A stretch of 64,000 bases of DNA, from the NCBI GenBank assembly GCA_910585405.1, contig CAJUDO010000012.1:1-64000 (forward strand). Reading direction: 5' to 3'. Below are positions 32,902 to 42,032 of this stretch, piece after piece; within the stretch, counting starts at the first letter, position 1, and every line of letters begins with the position of its first letter. The translations under genes and the position numbers were made by a program. The stretch comes from an uncultured Peptococcaceae bacterium. Lineage in GTDB: Bacteria > Bacillota > Peptococcia > Peptococcales > Peptococcaceae. The notes beneath the pieces were generated by a model that did not search any database, had not been told where the DNA came from, and worked only from the letters and a program-made list of their open reading frames with translations.

Positions 32902-33558
32902 ATGTTTTGGATTGTCACACAGGGACTTTTAAGTGGCTTGGCAACTACATTTCAAATTTTTATCCTGACATTGGTCTTTGCATTGCCGCTGGGGTTGGTA
33001 TTAGCACTAGGCACGATAAGTAAATGGAAACTGTTGAGCTACTTTATTCAGGTGATTGTGTGGATTATTCGTGGAACACCGTTGATGCTGCAGTTGATCA
33101 TTATTTTTTATGGCCCCGGTTTGTGGTTGGATCACAATATCTGGAGCGGTGGCGAGACAGGTCGGATTACTGCCACAGTTGTGGCCTTTACTATCAACTA
33201 TGCCTGCTATTTTTCTGTTATTTTTCGCGGTGGGATTGAAGGGGTTCCTGCTGGGCAGCGAGAAGCCGGAGAAGTGTTAGGTATGACAAAAGGGCAAATC
33301 TTTTTTAAAGTCACTTTGCTGCAAATGATCAAACGGATTGTACCACCCATGTCTAACGAAATTATTACATTAGTAAAAGATACATCATTGGCGCGTATTA
33401 TCGCTGCTTATGAATTGACTTTTACTGGATATTCGTTTATGAAGTCAACAGGGATTACTTGGCCGTTGTTTTACACGGGCGTATTCTATTTGATTTTTGT
33501 AGGAATCTTGACGTTGCTATTCAATTATATCGAGCGCAAACTGGATTATTTCAAATAG
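32902..33558 (+). CDS. Polar amino-acid ABC transporter permease
   Basis: A 218-residue permease with about five helices and the HisM-type motif IVWIIRGTPLMLQL near the N-terminus. The EAA loop that contacts the ATPase reads GVPAGQREAGEVLGMTKGQIFFKVTLLQ. The ATG at 32902 follows GGGAGAAG. It lies between the permuted binding protein and the ATPase in a three-gene importer operon. Substrate is a polar or acidic amino acid by family; not resolved. Confidence 0.92.
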   Translation: MFWIVTQGLLSGLATTFQIFILTLVFALPLGLVLALGTISKWKLLSYFIQVIVWIIRGTPLMLQLIIIFYGPGLWLDHNIWSGGETGRITATVVAFTINYACYFSVIFRGGIEGVPAGQREAGEVLGMTKGQIFFKVTLLQMIKRIVPPMSNEIITLVKDTSLARIIAAYELTFTGYSFMKSTGITWPLFYTGVFYLIFVGILTLLFNYIERKLDYFK

Positions 33559-33573
33559 GGAGGCGTAGCTTAC

Positions 33574-34359
33574 ATGGCAATATTAGAAGCAAACCATATT
33601 GAAAAACATTTTGGCAATACGAAAGTGTTGAAAGATGTGAGCCTCGAGCTGGATGAGGGGGATACCTTGGCTATTATCGGTTCTTCCGGTTCGGGAAAAA
33701 CGACCTTGTTGCGCTGTCTTAATTTTTTGGAGCGACCTGATCACGGGACGATTTCTGTGAGGGGCGAAAAACTGTTTGATGCAGCATGGACGCTTAAAGA
33801 ACAGGAAAAAGATTTGCGGCAAAAACGCTTGCATTTTGGAATGGTGTTTCAATCCTTCAATTTGTTTCCCCAATATACTGCTTTAGAGAATGTAATGTTG
33901 GCAGAACAGTTGTTAGCGAAAGAACAGCCTGATTTTAAGCAAAATAAAAAGAAACTTTATTCTGATATTGAAGCCCATGGACGCATTTTGTTGGCGCAAA
34001 TGGGGTTGTCTGACAGGATGGATCACTATCCCCATCAGCTTTCTGGTGGTCAGCAGCAGCGGGTAGCGATTGCTCGGGCATTGGCACTGAATCCAGACAT
34101 TCTTTGTTTTGATGAGCCGACCTCGGCATTGGACCCAGAGCTGACAGGGGAAGTGTTAAAGGTAATTCGCAGCCTGGCAGAGAACAAGACAACGATGGTC
34201 ATTGTCACCCATGAGATGTCCTTTGCCCGTGATGTGGCCGATCAGATTATGTTTATGGACGGCGGTGTTGTGGTAGAAAGGGGTCCAGCGAAACAGCTGA
34301 TGGATCATCCGCAGGAAGAACGGACAAAAAAATTCCTGTCTCGTTATACACAAGGCTGA
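33574..34359 (+). CDS. Polar amino-acid ABC transporter ATPase
   Basis: A 261-residue ATPase of the GlnQ/HisP type: Walker A IGSSGSGKTTLLRCLNFLE, Q-loop MVFQSFNLFPQ, signature LSGGQQQRVAIARALA, Walker B ILCFDEPTSALDPE and switch histidine IVTHEMSFARD. A 15- to 20-residue insertion lies between Walker A and the Q-loop (FDAAWTLKEQEKDLRQKR). It is the last gene of the importer operon, 15 nt after the permease. Confidence 0.95.
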   Translation: MAILEANHIEKHFGNTKVLKDVSLELDEGDTLAIIGSSGSGKTTLLRCLNFLERPDHGTISVRGEKLFDAAWTLKEQEKDLRQKRLHFGMVFQSFNLFPQYTALENVMLAEQLLAKEQPDFKQNKKKLYSDIEAHGRILLAQMGLSDRMDHYPHQLSGGQQQRVAIARALALNPDILCFDEPTSALDPELTGEVLKVIRSLAENKTTMVIVTHEMSFARDVADQIMFMDGGVVVERGPAKQLMDHPQEERTKKFLSRYTQG

Positions 34360-34378
34360 CGGACAATTGTATATGAAT

Positions 34379-34415
34379 AAAGAGGCATTTTCAGAGATAA
34401 GTGGAAATGTCTTTT
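34379..34415 (+). terminator. Terminator of the amino-acid importer operon
   Basis: AAAGAGGCATTTTC pairs imperfectly with GGAAATGTCTTT and runs into TTTATTATT. The remaining 200 bp before hpt are AT-rich with a possible TATAAT -10 near 34580 and nothing else visible. Confidence 0.5.
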
Positions 34416-34629
34416 TATTATTCAGAGGCGTTTTTATGTTGAGAATATATAAAAGAAAATTGGATATGTAAAGATTAAGAAAGACATGAAGGACAAACTG
34501 TTATTTAACATAGAGATTTTGAAAATATAAAAATAAAGAATTGCCTGTCTTTATAACTATTTATTTTTTATACTATATGTTATAATTTTCATAATGGATT
34601 GTTTGTAACGGAAAAAAGGAGGACGGCAA

Positions 34630-35166
34630 ATGCACCCTGATGTAAAGGAAATTTTATTTGATGAAGACCAAATTGCGGCGCGGGTAGCAGAATTGGGCAG
34701 ACAAATCAGTGAAGACTATGCCGGACAGGAAGTGCTTGTGGTCTGTGTGTTAAATGGAGCGATGCCTTTTACCGCTGACCTGCTGCGCAAGCTGGACGGA
34801 CAGGTGTGCTTGGATACTATCGCAGCATCCAGCTATGGCAGCGGCACCATATCCAGTGGAACAGTAAAGATTACGAAAGAATTAAAGACGGACATCGTTG
34901 GACGCAATGTGCTTTTGGTGGATGATGTATTTGATACAGGTCTTACCATGAGTTTGTTGGTACAAACCTTGCAGGCAAGAGGCGCAAAATCCGTAAAGAG
35001 CTGCGTATTTTTAGACAAAACTGCCCGACACAGCGTAGCTTATCGACCTGACTATGTGGGCTATGAGATTCCCGATGCCTTTGTAATTGGTTATGGATTA
35101 GATTATAATGAGCAATACAGGCAACTGCCCTATGTGGGAATTATAAAACCAGAAGCAGTGAGATGA
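34630..35166 (+). CDS. hpt: Hypoxanthine phosphoribosyltransferase
   Basis: A 178-residue purine-salvage enzyme that makes IMP/GMP from hypoxanthine/guanine and PRPP. The PRPP-binding loop reads NVLLVDDVFDTGLT, the flexible active-site loop SSYGSGTISSG, and the base-specificity tail DKTARHSVAYRPDYVGYEIPDAFVIGYGLDYNEQYR is diagnostic. AAAGGAGGACGG precedes the ATG. guaA follows 113 nt later, a purine-nucleotide pairing. Confidence 0.95.
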   Translation: MHPDVKEILFDEDQIAARVAELGRQISEDYAGQEVLVVCVLNGAMPFTADLLRKLDGQVCLDTIAASSYGSGTISSGTVKITKELKTDIVGRNVLLVDDVFDTGLTMSLLVQTLQARGAKSVKSCVFLDKTARHSVAYRPDYVGYEIPDAFVIGYGLDYNEQYRQLPYVGIIKPEAVR

Positions 35167-35279
35167 AAGCAGAAAAATGTAAAATTGCTTGTCATAGTAT
35201 ACAAATGTATTGTAGAATAAGATATTCAAAGGATTAAAACAAAAATAGTAAAATTTTGAGAGAGGATGGGGAAGCTTCT

Positions 35280-36821
35280 GTGAAAAATGAGATGATTATT
35301 GTATTGGATTTTGGTGGTCAGTACAATCAATTGATTGCCCGGCGGGTGAGAGAGTGCAATGTATATTGTGAGGTACACCCTTATACTATGACAATAGAGA
35401 AAATAAAAGAACTGAATCCCAAAGGAATTATTTTTACCGGAGGGCCAAATAGTGTCTATGGCGATGATGCACCCAGCTATTCCACAGAAATTTTTGAATT
35501 GGGGATTCCAGTATTGGGGATTTGCTATGGTTCCCAGTTGATTGCGCATCTTTTAGGCGGTAAAGTTGAAACTGCACCTGTGAGTGAATATGGTCATACC
35601 GAAGTACAGGTGGACAATCAGTCAATCTTATTTGACAATGTCACAGCCAATACAGTTTGCTGGATGAGCCATACCGATTATATTGCGCAAATGCCGGAAG
35701 GTTTTAATATGACGGCACATACTGCAGTATGTCCTGTAGCTGCTATGGAGAATGCCGAGCGCAAAATTTATGCAACGCAGTTCCATCCTGAAGTAATGCA
35801 TACCAAAGAAGGTATGAGAATGCTATCCAACTTTGTGTATAAGGTGTGTGGCTGTAGCGGTGATTGGAAAATGGATGCCTTTGTAGAAACCACCATTGCG
35901 CAGATTCGGGAAAAGGTTGGCGACGGCAAAGTGTTGTGCGCATTGTCTGGCGGTGTGGATTCTTCAGTGGCTGCCGTAATTTTGGCCAAAGCTGTAGGCA
36001 AGCAGTTGACTTGTGTTTTTGTGGATCATGGTTTGTTGCGTAAAAATGAAGGCGATGAAGTAGAAGCTGTATTTGGTCCAGATGGTCCTTACGATTTAAA
36101 TTTCATTCGTGTGAATGCCCAACAGCGTTTTTATGACAAATTGGCAGGTGTGACAGAACCAGAAACAAAGCGAAAAATCATCGGAGAAGAATTTATCCGT
36201 GTGTTTGAGGAAGAAGCCAAGAAAATCGGCGCGGTGGACTTCCTGGTGCAGGGGACTATCTATCCGGATGTGATTGAAAGCGGATTGGGGAAATCTGCAG
36301 TCATTAAGTCGCATCATAATGTAGGCGGATTGCCTGATTATGTGGATTTCAAAGAAATCATTGAACCGCTGCGTTTATTGTTTAAGGATGAAGTGCGCAA
36401 AGCCGGTTTGGAATTAGGAATTCCAGAATATCTGGTATATCGTCAGCCGTTCCCTGGTCCGGGCTTAGCCATTCGGATTATTGGAGAAGTGACCGAAGAA
36501 AAAATAAAAATTCTGCAGGATGCTGATGCGATTTATCGGGAAGAAGTGGACAAGGCCGGATTATCCCGCGGAATTGGTCAATATTTTGCAGCACTGACCA
36601 ACATGCGTTCCGTAGGTGTTATGGGCGATTTCCGTACCTATGACTATGCCGTGGCCCTGCGGGCAGTAGAAACTTCCGATTTCATGACCGCCGATTCCTT
36701 CGAGATGCCATGGGAAGTGTTGAAAAAAGTAACCAACAGAATTGTAAACGAAGTAAAAGGTGTGAACCGTGTGCTGTATGATTGCACCGGCAAACCGCCA
36801 GCTACAATAGAGTTCGAGTAA
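35280..36821 (+). CDS. guaA: GMP synthase (glutamine-hydrolysing)
   Basis: A 513-residue enzyme converting XMP to GMP. The N-terminal class I glutaminase has the catalytic cysteine in GICYGSQ and the His/Glu in QFHPEV; the ATP pyrophosphatase PP-loop is LSGGVDSSVAA; the C-terminal dimer domain ends PPATIEFE. I favour the GTG at 35280 (GGGGA upstream); an ATG at 35292 is also possible. No purine riboswitch is seen upstream. The 3' end of guaA is a known integration site for mobile islands, and here its last 15 bases recur at 37346-37360. Confidence 0.96.
   Translation: MKNEMIIVLDFGGQYNQLIARRVRECNVYCEVHPYTMTIEKIKELNPKGIIFTGGPNSVYGDDAPSYSTEIFELGIPVLGICYGSQLIAHLLGGKVETAPVSEYGHTEVQVDNQSILFDNVTANTVCWMSHTDYIAQMPEGFNMTAHTAVCPVAAMENAERKIYATQFHPEVMHTKEGMRMLSNFVYKVCGCSGDWKMDAFVETTIAQIREKVGDGKVLCALSGGVDSSVAAVILAKAVGKQLTCVFVDHGLLRKNEGDEVEAVFGPDGPYDLNFIRVNAQQRFYDKLAGVTEPETKRKIIGEEFIRVFEEEAKKIGAVDFLVQGTIYPDVIESGLGKSAVIKSHHNVGGLPDYVDFKEIIEPLRLLFKDEVRKAGLELGIPEYLVYRQPFPGPGLAIRIIGEVTEEKIKILQDADAIYREEVDKAGLSRGIGQYFAALTNMRSVGVMGDFRTYDYAVALRAVETSDFMTADSFEMPWEVLKKVTNRIVNEVKGVNRVLYDCTGKPPATIEFE
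36807..36821 (+). repeat. Left att-like repeat at the 3' end of guaA
   Basis: ATAGAGTTCGAGTAA, the last codons and stop of guaA, recurs with one mismatch at 37346-37360 in the same orientation. Confidence 0.6.
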
Positions 36822-36837
36822 AGAAGGATTGCATATT

Positions 36838-37143
36838 ATGGCTGATTTGGAACAGAAATTCAAATTAGAACTTGAAGATAAAATGCGCAGAGCAAAAAAA
36901 GAATGCCAATACAATCCGACCCGGTTTAATCAGATGCTTTCAAAGTACGGAGCCGTAGAAACAGCCAAACGACTAATTTCCAACGCAAAGAAAACCGGAA
37001 TTGTTTCCGATGGGTTTACAACATTGTATTTGTGTGGTCGTTTAGATTTAACTGTGGAACATTCCGTATGCAAGAAAGAGTATCAACCTCTTTTTTCATC
37101 GGACGAAATTGCATATTGTGAGGAACTATTGAAAACCTCGTAG
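36838..37143 (+). CDS. Small hypothetical protein inside the guaA-flanked segment
   Basis: A 101-residue soluble, mostly helical protein (MADLEQKFKLELEDKMRRAKKECQY) with the pattern FNQMLSKYGAVETAKRLI...RLDLTVEHSVCKKEYQPLFSSDEIAYCEELL. I have an impression of similar orphan proteins in mobile or accessory regions, but I cannot name a function. It starts 16 nt after guaA with AAGAAGGA before the ATG, inside the segment bounded by the guaA-end repeats. It may be cargo of a former island. Confidence 0.65.
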   Translation: MADLEQKFKLELEDKMRRAKKECQYNPTRFNQMLSKYGAVETAKRLISNAKKTGIVSDGFTTLYLCGRLDLTVEHSVCKKEYQPLFSSDEIAYCEELLKTS

Positions 37144-37216
37144 TTGTATTTTTGCCCTTTGCATGGTAAAATAGCCCTATTCACTATTTGAGCAAACCCA
37201 ATATATTTGTACTCCC

Positions 37217-37245
37217 GTTATCATATCTGATAACAATATGATAAC
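37217..37245. repeat. Clustered GTTATCA/TGATAAC repeats
   Basis: GTTATCA at 37217-37223 and TGATAAC at 37228-37234 form a 7-bp dyad with a 4-nt centre. A further TGATAAC follows at 37239-37245. These are operator- or recombinase-like sites inside the guaA-flanked segment. Confidence 0.45.
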
Positions 37246-37345
37246 AGCCCAATCGTATAGGCTGAATAATATGGATATATCAAATAATCAAAAGAACAGG
37301 GCATTATATTTCCGAAGCAAAATCCGTTAGGATATGATGCCTAGC

Positions 37346-37360
37346 ATAGAGTTCGAATAA
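37346..37360 (+). repeat. Right att-like repeat of the guaA 3' end
   Basis: ATAGAGTTCGAATAA matches 36807-36821 in 14 of 15 positions. It lies 539 bp downstream, in non-coding DNA. Confidence 0.6.
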
Positions 37361-37439
37361 TTGTGGAAACGGCGCAAACTATATTGGTTGAGCGAAAAGT
37401 AACCCTTGAAAATAGGGTTTTGACATTAAAATGACATTA

Positions 37440-37477
37440 TAAAAGGGGAAGCGTTATGCAACCCCTTTTATTTTGCG
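37440..37477 (+). terminator. Orphan strong terminator
   Basis: TAAAAGGGG (37440-37448) pairs with CCCCTTTTA (37462-37470), followed by TTTTGCGTTTTTTTT shortly after. No complete gene precedes it, so it may be left over from lost DNA. The wider stretch 37144-38244 holds only this, the repeats and a transposase-like remnant. Confidence 0.65.
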
Positions 37478-37775
37478 TTTTTTTTCTGGTAGTTTCCTTG
37501 AGAGCGGGTAGCTGGAGCGGAGTAGAGACTACTTTTATCAGGTTTTGAAGTGTGATAGAAAAAATATTTTCTGAAGGAGAGATATATGTACGCTGCTGTT
37601 TAAGATGTTTATAAATTTTCTTGTTGGGCTATTTATGGTTTCAAGTTTAGTTTTCCATAGTGTTTTAGTAATATTTTCTACGTGGTACACGAGGAGGCTG
37701 GCTAGATATATTTTAATCAGTGCAGCAATAGCGTTCAATAATAATAGTTTCAAAAAATTTCTTTTAGGTTTTGAG

Positions 37776-37880
37776 CTATTGAGGTTTTTCCCTATATTGG
37801 AATGGACAAGGTCTTTCATTTCGTTCTGCCAATTTCATTACCGCTTGACGTTTTCGTGCTTCGCGCGTTATCTTGTTCAT
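37776..37880 (-). pseudogene. Possible transposase N-terminal remnant
   Basis: A 34-codon minus-strand frame starting MNKITREARKRQAVMKLAE resembles the beginning of some insertion-sequence transposases by eye and stops after REKPQ. Nothing downstream restores it. With the neighbouring att-like repeats it suggests decayed mobile DNA. This is a weak call. Confidence 0.3.
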
Positions 37881-38244
37881 GAAAAGTCATTCTTTTGTGC
37901 TTTGTGGTTTGTGTGAACTTATAATACCACATTGGAATCGACTTCTCTTTTTGGGGCTCAAATCATTTTAACACATACATGCGCAATATATTTTTACTGA
38001 GAATCTATGAATTGTTAAAATGCATTTGGCAGTACAAAATGAAAAAGAAGTTATAGTTAAACACTTGTGAAATCATGTAATTGATGTTATAGTAAAGTAA
38101 AAGAAGAAAGAAACTTCTTTCCTTGTTACACCACGAAAAAATAGTTCCATGGGTGAGAAAATAATTCTTTCTATCATAAATGAATTGAGAACAATATTTT
38201 GCAGCAGTGTGTATACTGCCAAAAGAAAAACAGGAGGCTGAATC

Positions 38245-38622
38245 ATGAGAACACAGGAATCGGGAGAAGATTATTTAGAAGCGATTTTGCTGCTGTATCG
38301 CAAGCAGGGCTATGTGCGTTCCACAGACATTGCCAATGCTATGAACTACACAAAAGCAAGTATCAGTCGCGCAGTAAGAATTTTAAAAGATGCGGATTAT
38401 ATCTATTTGGATCCCAATAAAATGATCTTTCTCACAGAAAAAGGGGAAGCGAAGGCGTTGGAAATCTATGAGCGCCATCAGGTGATTGCAGAATATCTGG
38501 AAAAAGTGGTAGGCGTAGACCCCGAAACCGCTGACCAGGATGCCTGCCATATGGAGCATATTCTCAGCGATCAAACCTTCGACGGAATTAAGCGTTTGTT
38601 GAAAGAAGCGAAGGAAGCATGA
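38245..38622 (+). CDS. DtxR/MntR-family metal-dependent regulator (second copy)
   Basis: A 125-residue paralogue of the regulator at 5748-6119. The same blocks occur: ESGEDYLEAILLLYRKQGYVRSTDIANAMNYTKASISRAVRILKDADYI, then YERHQVIAEYLEKVVGVDPETADQDACHMEHILSD with the metal-ligand residues. It has the two-domain short form. ACAGGAGGCTG precedes the ATG. Its stop overlaps the start of the next gene (ATGA), so the unknown downstream protein is co-translated and probably functionally linked. Confidence 0.9.
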   Translation: MRTQESGEDYLEAILLLYRKQGYVRSTDIANAMNYTKASISRAVRILKDADYIYLDPNKMIFLTEKGEAKALEIYERHQVIAEYLEKVVGVDPETADQDACHMEHILSDQTFDGIKRLLKEAKEA

Positions 38623-39293
38623 GATATATCACAGATGCGCTGTACAAAAAAATGCAGTTATTTCATCTGCCAGTGGATGGGGATATGAGCTTAGCAGATG
38701 TGGAAGAACTATTTGGCATTGAAGCCGAAGATTTTTTGCTGCAGGAGTTATTGGCTCGGGATGATTGGTATGATACCTATTTGCCAGAGCCGCTACACAG
38801 CCGTTTGTTCGACAGTAATGGTGAGGTTAGTTTGCGGGATCTGGATGATAGCCTTTGGCAGGAGATTCTCCAATATCGGCAGAGCGTCGAACAGGAGTGG
38901 GCACAGGCTGCGGCGCAGGCGCAGGAAGAAAAAAGAAAACTTATGACAGCTGCTCCCGAGTTGGGCGCTCTGGTGCAGCTAGATTTGCGTGACAGCGAGA
39001 TTCGCAGTATTTCCGGGATTGACAGTGATAAGATACAAATTGAGCTTTATCCCCAGTGGGATTTAGGGAAAATTTTAGTGCTGTGCTTTACCGACGTGAA
39101 GGACAGCTGGATGAGCCGGATGCATCCCGATGATGCCAACTGGTGGTTGGCGGATGAAATAGCCCTTGATGAAGAGCGTCCAGGGAGGTATACCTTGCAA
39201 GCACTCTTTGGCAATGCCGATTTTGTAGGACAACTGCAATTTTCCTTTGCCGGAGTCACTATCAAGGAACGGGAAGACCCGCTGGAATATTAA
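38619..39293 (+). CDS. Hypothetical protein coupled to a DtxR-type regulator
   Basis: A 224-residue soluble acidic protein that I do not recognise. It contains an N-terminal helical region with SLADVEELFGIEAEDFLLQELL, a charged coiled segment (QEWAQAAAQAQEEKRKLMTAA) and a beta-rich C-terminal half with many W/D residues (DVKDSWMSRMHPDDANWWLADEIALDEERPGRYTLQALFGNADFVGQLQFSFAG). There is no signal or membrane helix. Its start overlaps the regulator's stop, and a strong terminator follows. The context suggests a metal-related role, by inference only. Confidence 0.7.
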   Translation: MRYITDALYKKMQLFHLPVDGDMSLADVEELFGIEAEDFLLQELLARDDWYDTYLPEPLHSRLFDSNGEVSLRDLDDSLWQEILQYRQSVEQEWAQAAAQAQEEKRKLMTAAPELGALVQLDLRDSEIRSISGIDSDKIQIELYPQWDLGKILVLCFTDVKDSWMSRMHPDDANWWLADEIALDEERPGRYTLQALFGNADFVGQLQFSFAGVTIKEREDPLEY

Positions 39294-39304
39294 TCTTTTG
39301 GAAA

Positions 39305-39338
39305 AAAAGACGAATTACGCCATGAATTCGTCTTTTTT
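39305..39338 (+). terminator. Terminator before leuS
   Basis: A 12-bp perfect stem AAAAGACGAATT (39305-39316) with 39325-39336, followed by TTGT. Confidence 0.85.
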
Positions 39339-39340
39339 GT

Positions 39341-39370
39341 TTGACTTGATAAATTGGTATGTACTATAAT
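39341..39370 (+). promoter_or_regulatory. leuS promoter
   Basis: TTGACT (39341-39346), 18-nt spacer, TATAAT (39365-39370). The leader is only about 25 nt, so there is no room for a T-box. Confidence 0.75.
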
Positions 39371-39399
39371 ATGTCTTATATGATAGGGGGAGAATGCCA

Positions 39400-41871
39400 A
39401 TGAATGAACGCTATGATTTTGCCAGTATCGAAAGCAAATGGCAAAAAAAGTGGGCTGAAGAAAAAACATATAAAGTGACAGAAGACAAAAGCAAACCAAA
39501 ATACTATTGTCTGGAAATGTTTCCGTATCCGTCGGGAAACCTGCACATGGGGCATGTGCGTAACTATTCTATCGGTGATGTCATCGCACGGTTTAAGACC
39601 ATGCATGGGTATAATGTACTGCATCCCATTGGTTGGGATTCCTTTGGCTTGCCAGCTGAAAATGCGGCTATCAAACACAAGACGCCGCCTGCCAAGTGGA
39701 CCAAAGAAAATATTGCCAATATGAATCGCCAGCTGCATGCCATGGGCTTGAGCTATGACTGGGACCGGGAAGTAACGACCTGTCTGCCCGAATATTATAA
39801 ATGGACGCAATGGTTTTTCCTGCAGTTCTACAAAAAGGGTCTGGCCTACAAAAAAGGCGCTTCGGTGAACTGGTGTCCGGGATGTCAGACAGTGCTGGCC
39901 AATGAACAGGTGGTAGAAGGAAAATGCGAGCGCTGCGACAGTGTAGTAGAGAAAAAATCTCTGGAGCAGTGGTTCTTCAAAATTACAGAATATGCGGACC
40001 GCCTGTTGAAAGATTTGGACAAACTGCAAGGCTGGCCTAATAAAGTGCGCGTCATGCAGGAAAACTGGATTGGCCGCAGCGAAGGGGCAATTTTGCGTTT
40101 TCCGGTGCAGGAAAGCGACGATATCATTGAAGTATTCACCACTCGCCCTGACACGGTGTTTGGGTTGAGTTATATGGTACTGGCGCCGGAGCATCCATTG
40201 GTGGAGAAACTGATTGCTGGCACCAAATATGAGGCGGACGTGCGCGCATTTGTGAAAGAAGTTCAGCAGATGACAGAAGTGGAACGAGTATCCACAGAAT
40301 TAGAGAAAAAAGGAATTTTCATCGGCGCCCATGTAGTTAGTCCCGCGGACGGTAAAATCGTACCAATCTTAGTGGGGAACTATATTATTTATGAATACGG
40401 CACCGGTGCTGTTATGGGCGTACCAGCTCATGATGAACGAGATTTTCTGTTTGCGAAAAAGTATGACCTGCCTATCACCATCGTGGTTATGCCCGAAGGG
40501 AAAGAACTGCGCGTAGAGGATATGACAGAGGCCTCCAAAGAAAACGGCATTATGGTCAATTCCGGGCAGTTTAACGGCATGAAAAACGAAGACGCCAAAA
40601 AAGCCATCGTTGACTACCTGGCCGAAAAGGGCATGGGCGAGATGAAGGTCAACTTCCGCCTGCGCGACTGGTTGATTTCCCGTCAGCGCTTCTGGGGCGC
40701 ACCCATTCCCATTATTTATTGCGACCATTGCGGTACGGTACCAGTGCCGGAGGAGCAGCTGCCAGTTATGCTGCCCCATGATGTAGATTTCAAACCAACA
40801 GGAGAATCTCCATTAAAATATATGGAAGAATTCGTGAATACCACTTGTCCTATCTGCGGTCGTCCTGCACGCAGGGAGACAGACACCATGGATACCTTTG
40901 TGTGCTCCAGCTGGTACTATCTGCGTTACACCGATGCGCGCAACGACAAAGAAGCCTTTGCCAAGGAAAACGCAGACCACTGGATGAATGTAGACCAATA
41001 TATCGGCGGTGTAGAACATGCCATTCTGCATTTATTGTATGCGCGGTTTTTCACCAAAGTACTCTATGATATGGGCTTAGTCAGTGTCGATGAGCCGTTC
41101 CAGAATCTGCTCACCCAGGGTATGGTGCTCATGGACGGCAGCAAGATGTCCAAATCCAAGGGCAACATCGTCAGTCCTGAGGCAATTATTGATAAATTCG
41201 GCGCAGATACTGCCCGCCTGTTTATCCTGTTTGCTGCACCGCCGGAACGGGATTTGGAATGGAATGATCAGGCTGTAGAAGGCTGTTATCGGTTTATCAA
41301 TCGCGTGTGGCGCCTTGCCTATGACTATGTACAGAGTCGTGGCGGTGAGAACGCAGAAGCTGGCGAATTGAGCAGAAAAGATAAAGATATGCGCCGTCTA
41401 GTACACACCACCATCAAACGGGTGACCGATGATGCAGGTACACGATTCAACTTTAACACAGCAATCAGCGCAATTATGGAGCTGGTGAACGGCTTGTATC
41501 AGTATCGGGAAGTGGCAGACTACAACAAAGCAGTGATGGCAGAAGCGGTAGATACGCTGGTGCTGCTTTTGGCGCCGTTTATTCCCCATGTGACAGAAGA
41601 GCTGTGGCAGGATTTAGGTCATGGAGAGAGCGTACACAAGCAAAAATGGCCTGTTGTAGACGAAGCGGCGCTGGTGGCTGACGAAGTAACAGTGATTGTC
41701 CAGGTAAATGGCAAAGTACGGGATAAAATCTTGATGCCGGTAAATCTCGATAAGGCAGAGACAGAAAAAATGGTATTGGCACAGCCAAAAATTGCCGAAA
41801 TCCTTACAGGAAAGGAAGTGAAAAAGGTTGTTGTGGTACCGAATAAATTAGTCAATGTTGTAGTAGGCTGA
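39400..41871 (+). CDS. leuS: Leucyl-tRNA synthetase
   Basis: An 823-residue class I synthetase: HIGH motif PYPSGNLHMGHVRNY, a zinc-type cysteine region (CPGCQTVLANEQVVEGKCERCDSVV), the CP1 editing domain with FTTRPDTVFGLSYMVLAPEHP and GTGAVMGVPAHDERD, KMSKS motif GSKMSKSKGNIVSPE and a C-terminal VNGKVRDKI domain. Length is normal. ATG 39400 is better spaced from AGGGGGAG than an in-frame ATG at 39394; both give essentially the same protein. Confidence 0.98.
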   Translation: MNERYDFASIESKWQKKWAEEKTYKVTEDKSKPKYYCLEMFPYPSGNLHMGHVRNYSIGDVIARFKTMHGYNVLHPIGWDSFGLPAENAAIKHKTPPAKWTKENIANMNRQLHAMGLSYDWDREVTTCLPEYYKWTQWFFLQFYKKGLAYKKGASVNWCPGCQTVLANEQVVEGKCERCDSVVEKKSLEQWFFKITEYADRLLKDLDKLQGWPNKVRVMQENWIGRSEGAILRFPVQESDDIIEVFTTRPDTVFGLSYMVLAPEHPLVEKLIAGTKYEADVRAFVKEVQQMTEVERVSTELEKKGIFIGAHVVSPADGKIVPILVGNYIIYEYGTGAVMGVPAHDERDFLFAKKYDLPITIVVMPEGKELRVEDMTEASKENGIMVNSGQFNGMKNEDAKKAIVDYLAEKGMGEMKVNFRLRDWLISRQRFWGAPIPIIYCDHCGTVPVPEEQLPVMLPHDVDFKPTGESPLKYMEEFVNTTCPICGRPARRETDTMDTFVCSSWYYLRYTDARNDKEAFAKENADHWMNVDQYIGGVEHAILHLLYARFFTKVLYDMGLVSVDEPFQNLLTQGMVLMDGSKMSKSKGNIVSPEAIIDKFGADTARLFILFAAPPERDLEWNDQAVEGCYRFINRVWRLAYDYVQSRGGENAEAGELSRKDKDMRRLVHTTIKRVTDDAGTRFNFNTAISAIMELVNGLYQYREVADYNKAVMAEAVDTLVLLLAPFIPHVTEELWQDLGHGESVHKQKWPVVDEAALVADEVTVIVQVNGKVRDKILMPVNLDKAETEKMVLAQPKIAEILTGKEVKKVVVVPNKLVNVVVG

Positions 41872-41996
41872 GCACATGTTTTCAAAACCGACAGGGATGA
41901 GTGGTGCAGCTTTGGAAAGCAGTGTCGCTGACACAAGCAAACCTGCCGACAACGAAACGTCGGTATAATAAAATATCAGGAAGTATAATGAAAAAG

Positions 41997-42032
41997 CGGA
42001 AGGAATCTCTTTGCAGATACCTTCTGTTTTTT
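41997..42032 (+). terminator. Terminator after leuS
   Basis: CGGAAGGAATC pairs with GATACCTTCTG (one G-U, one mismatch), followed by TTTTTTAC. A smaller hairpin CCGAC/GTCGG lies upstream at 41946-41963. The rest of the 400-bp gap holds a doubtful TTG-started 48-codon frame (42104-42250). Confidence 0.65.

Noticed and set aside
35167..35279. Purine riboswitch upstream of guaA
   Set aside because: The 113-bp gap is too short for the aptamer plus expression platform and shows no conserved three-way junction.
37538..37916. Overlapping frames on both strands (93 and 103 codons)
   Set aside because: No ribosome sites or recognisable domains; the region looks like decayed mobile DNA.
39339..39399. 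T-box leader for leuS
   Set aside because: The promoter lies directly before the start, leaving a leader of about 25 nt.
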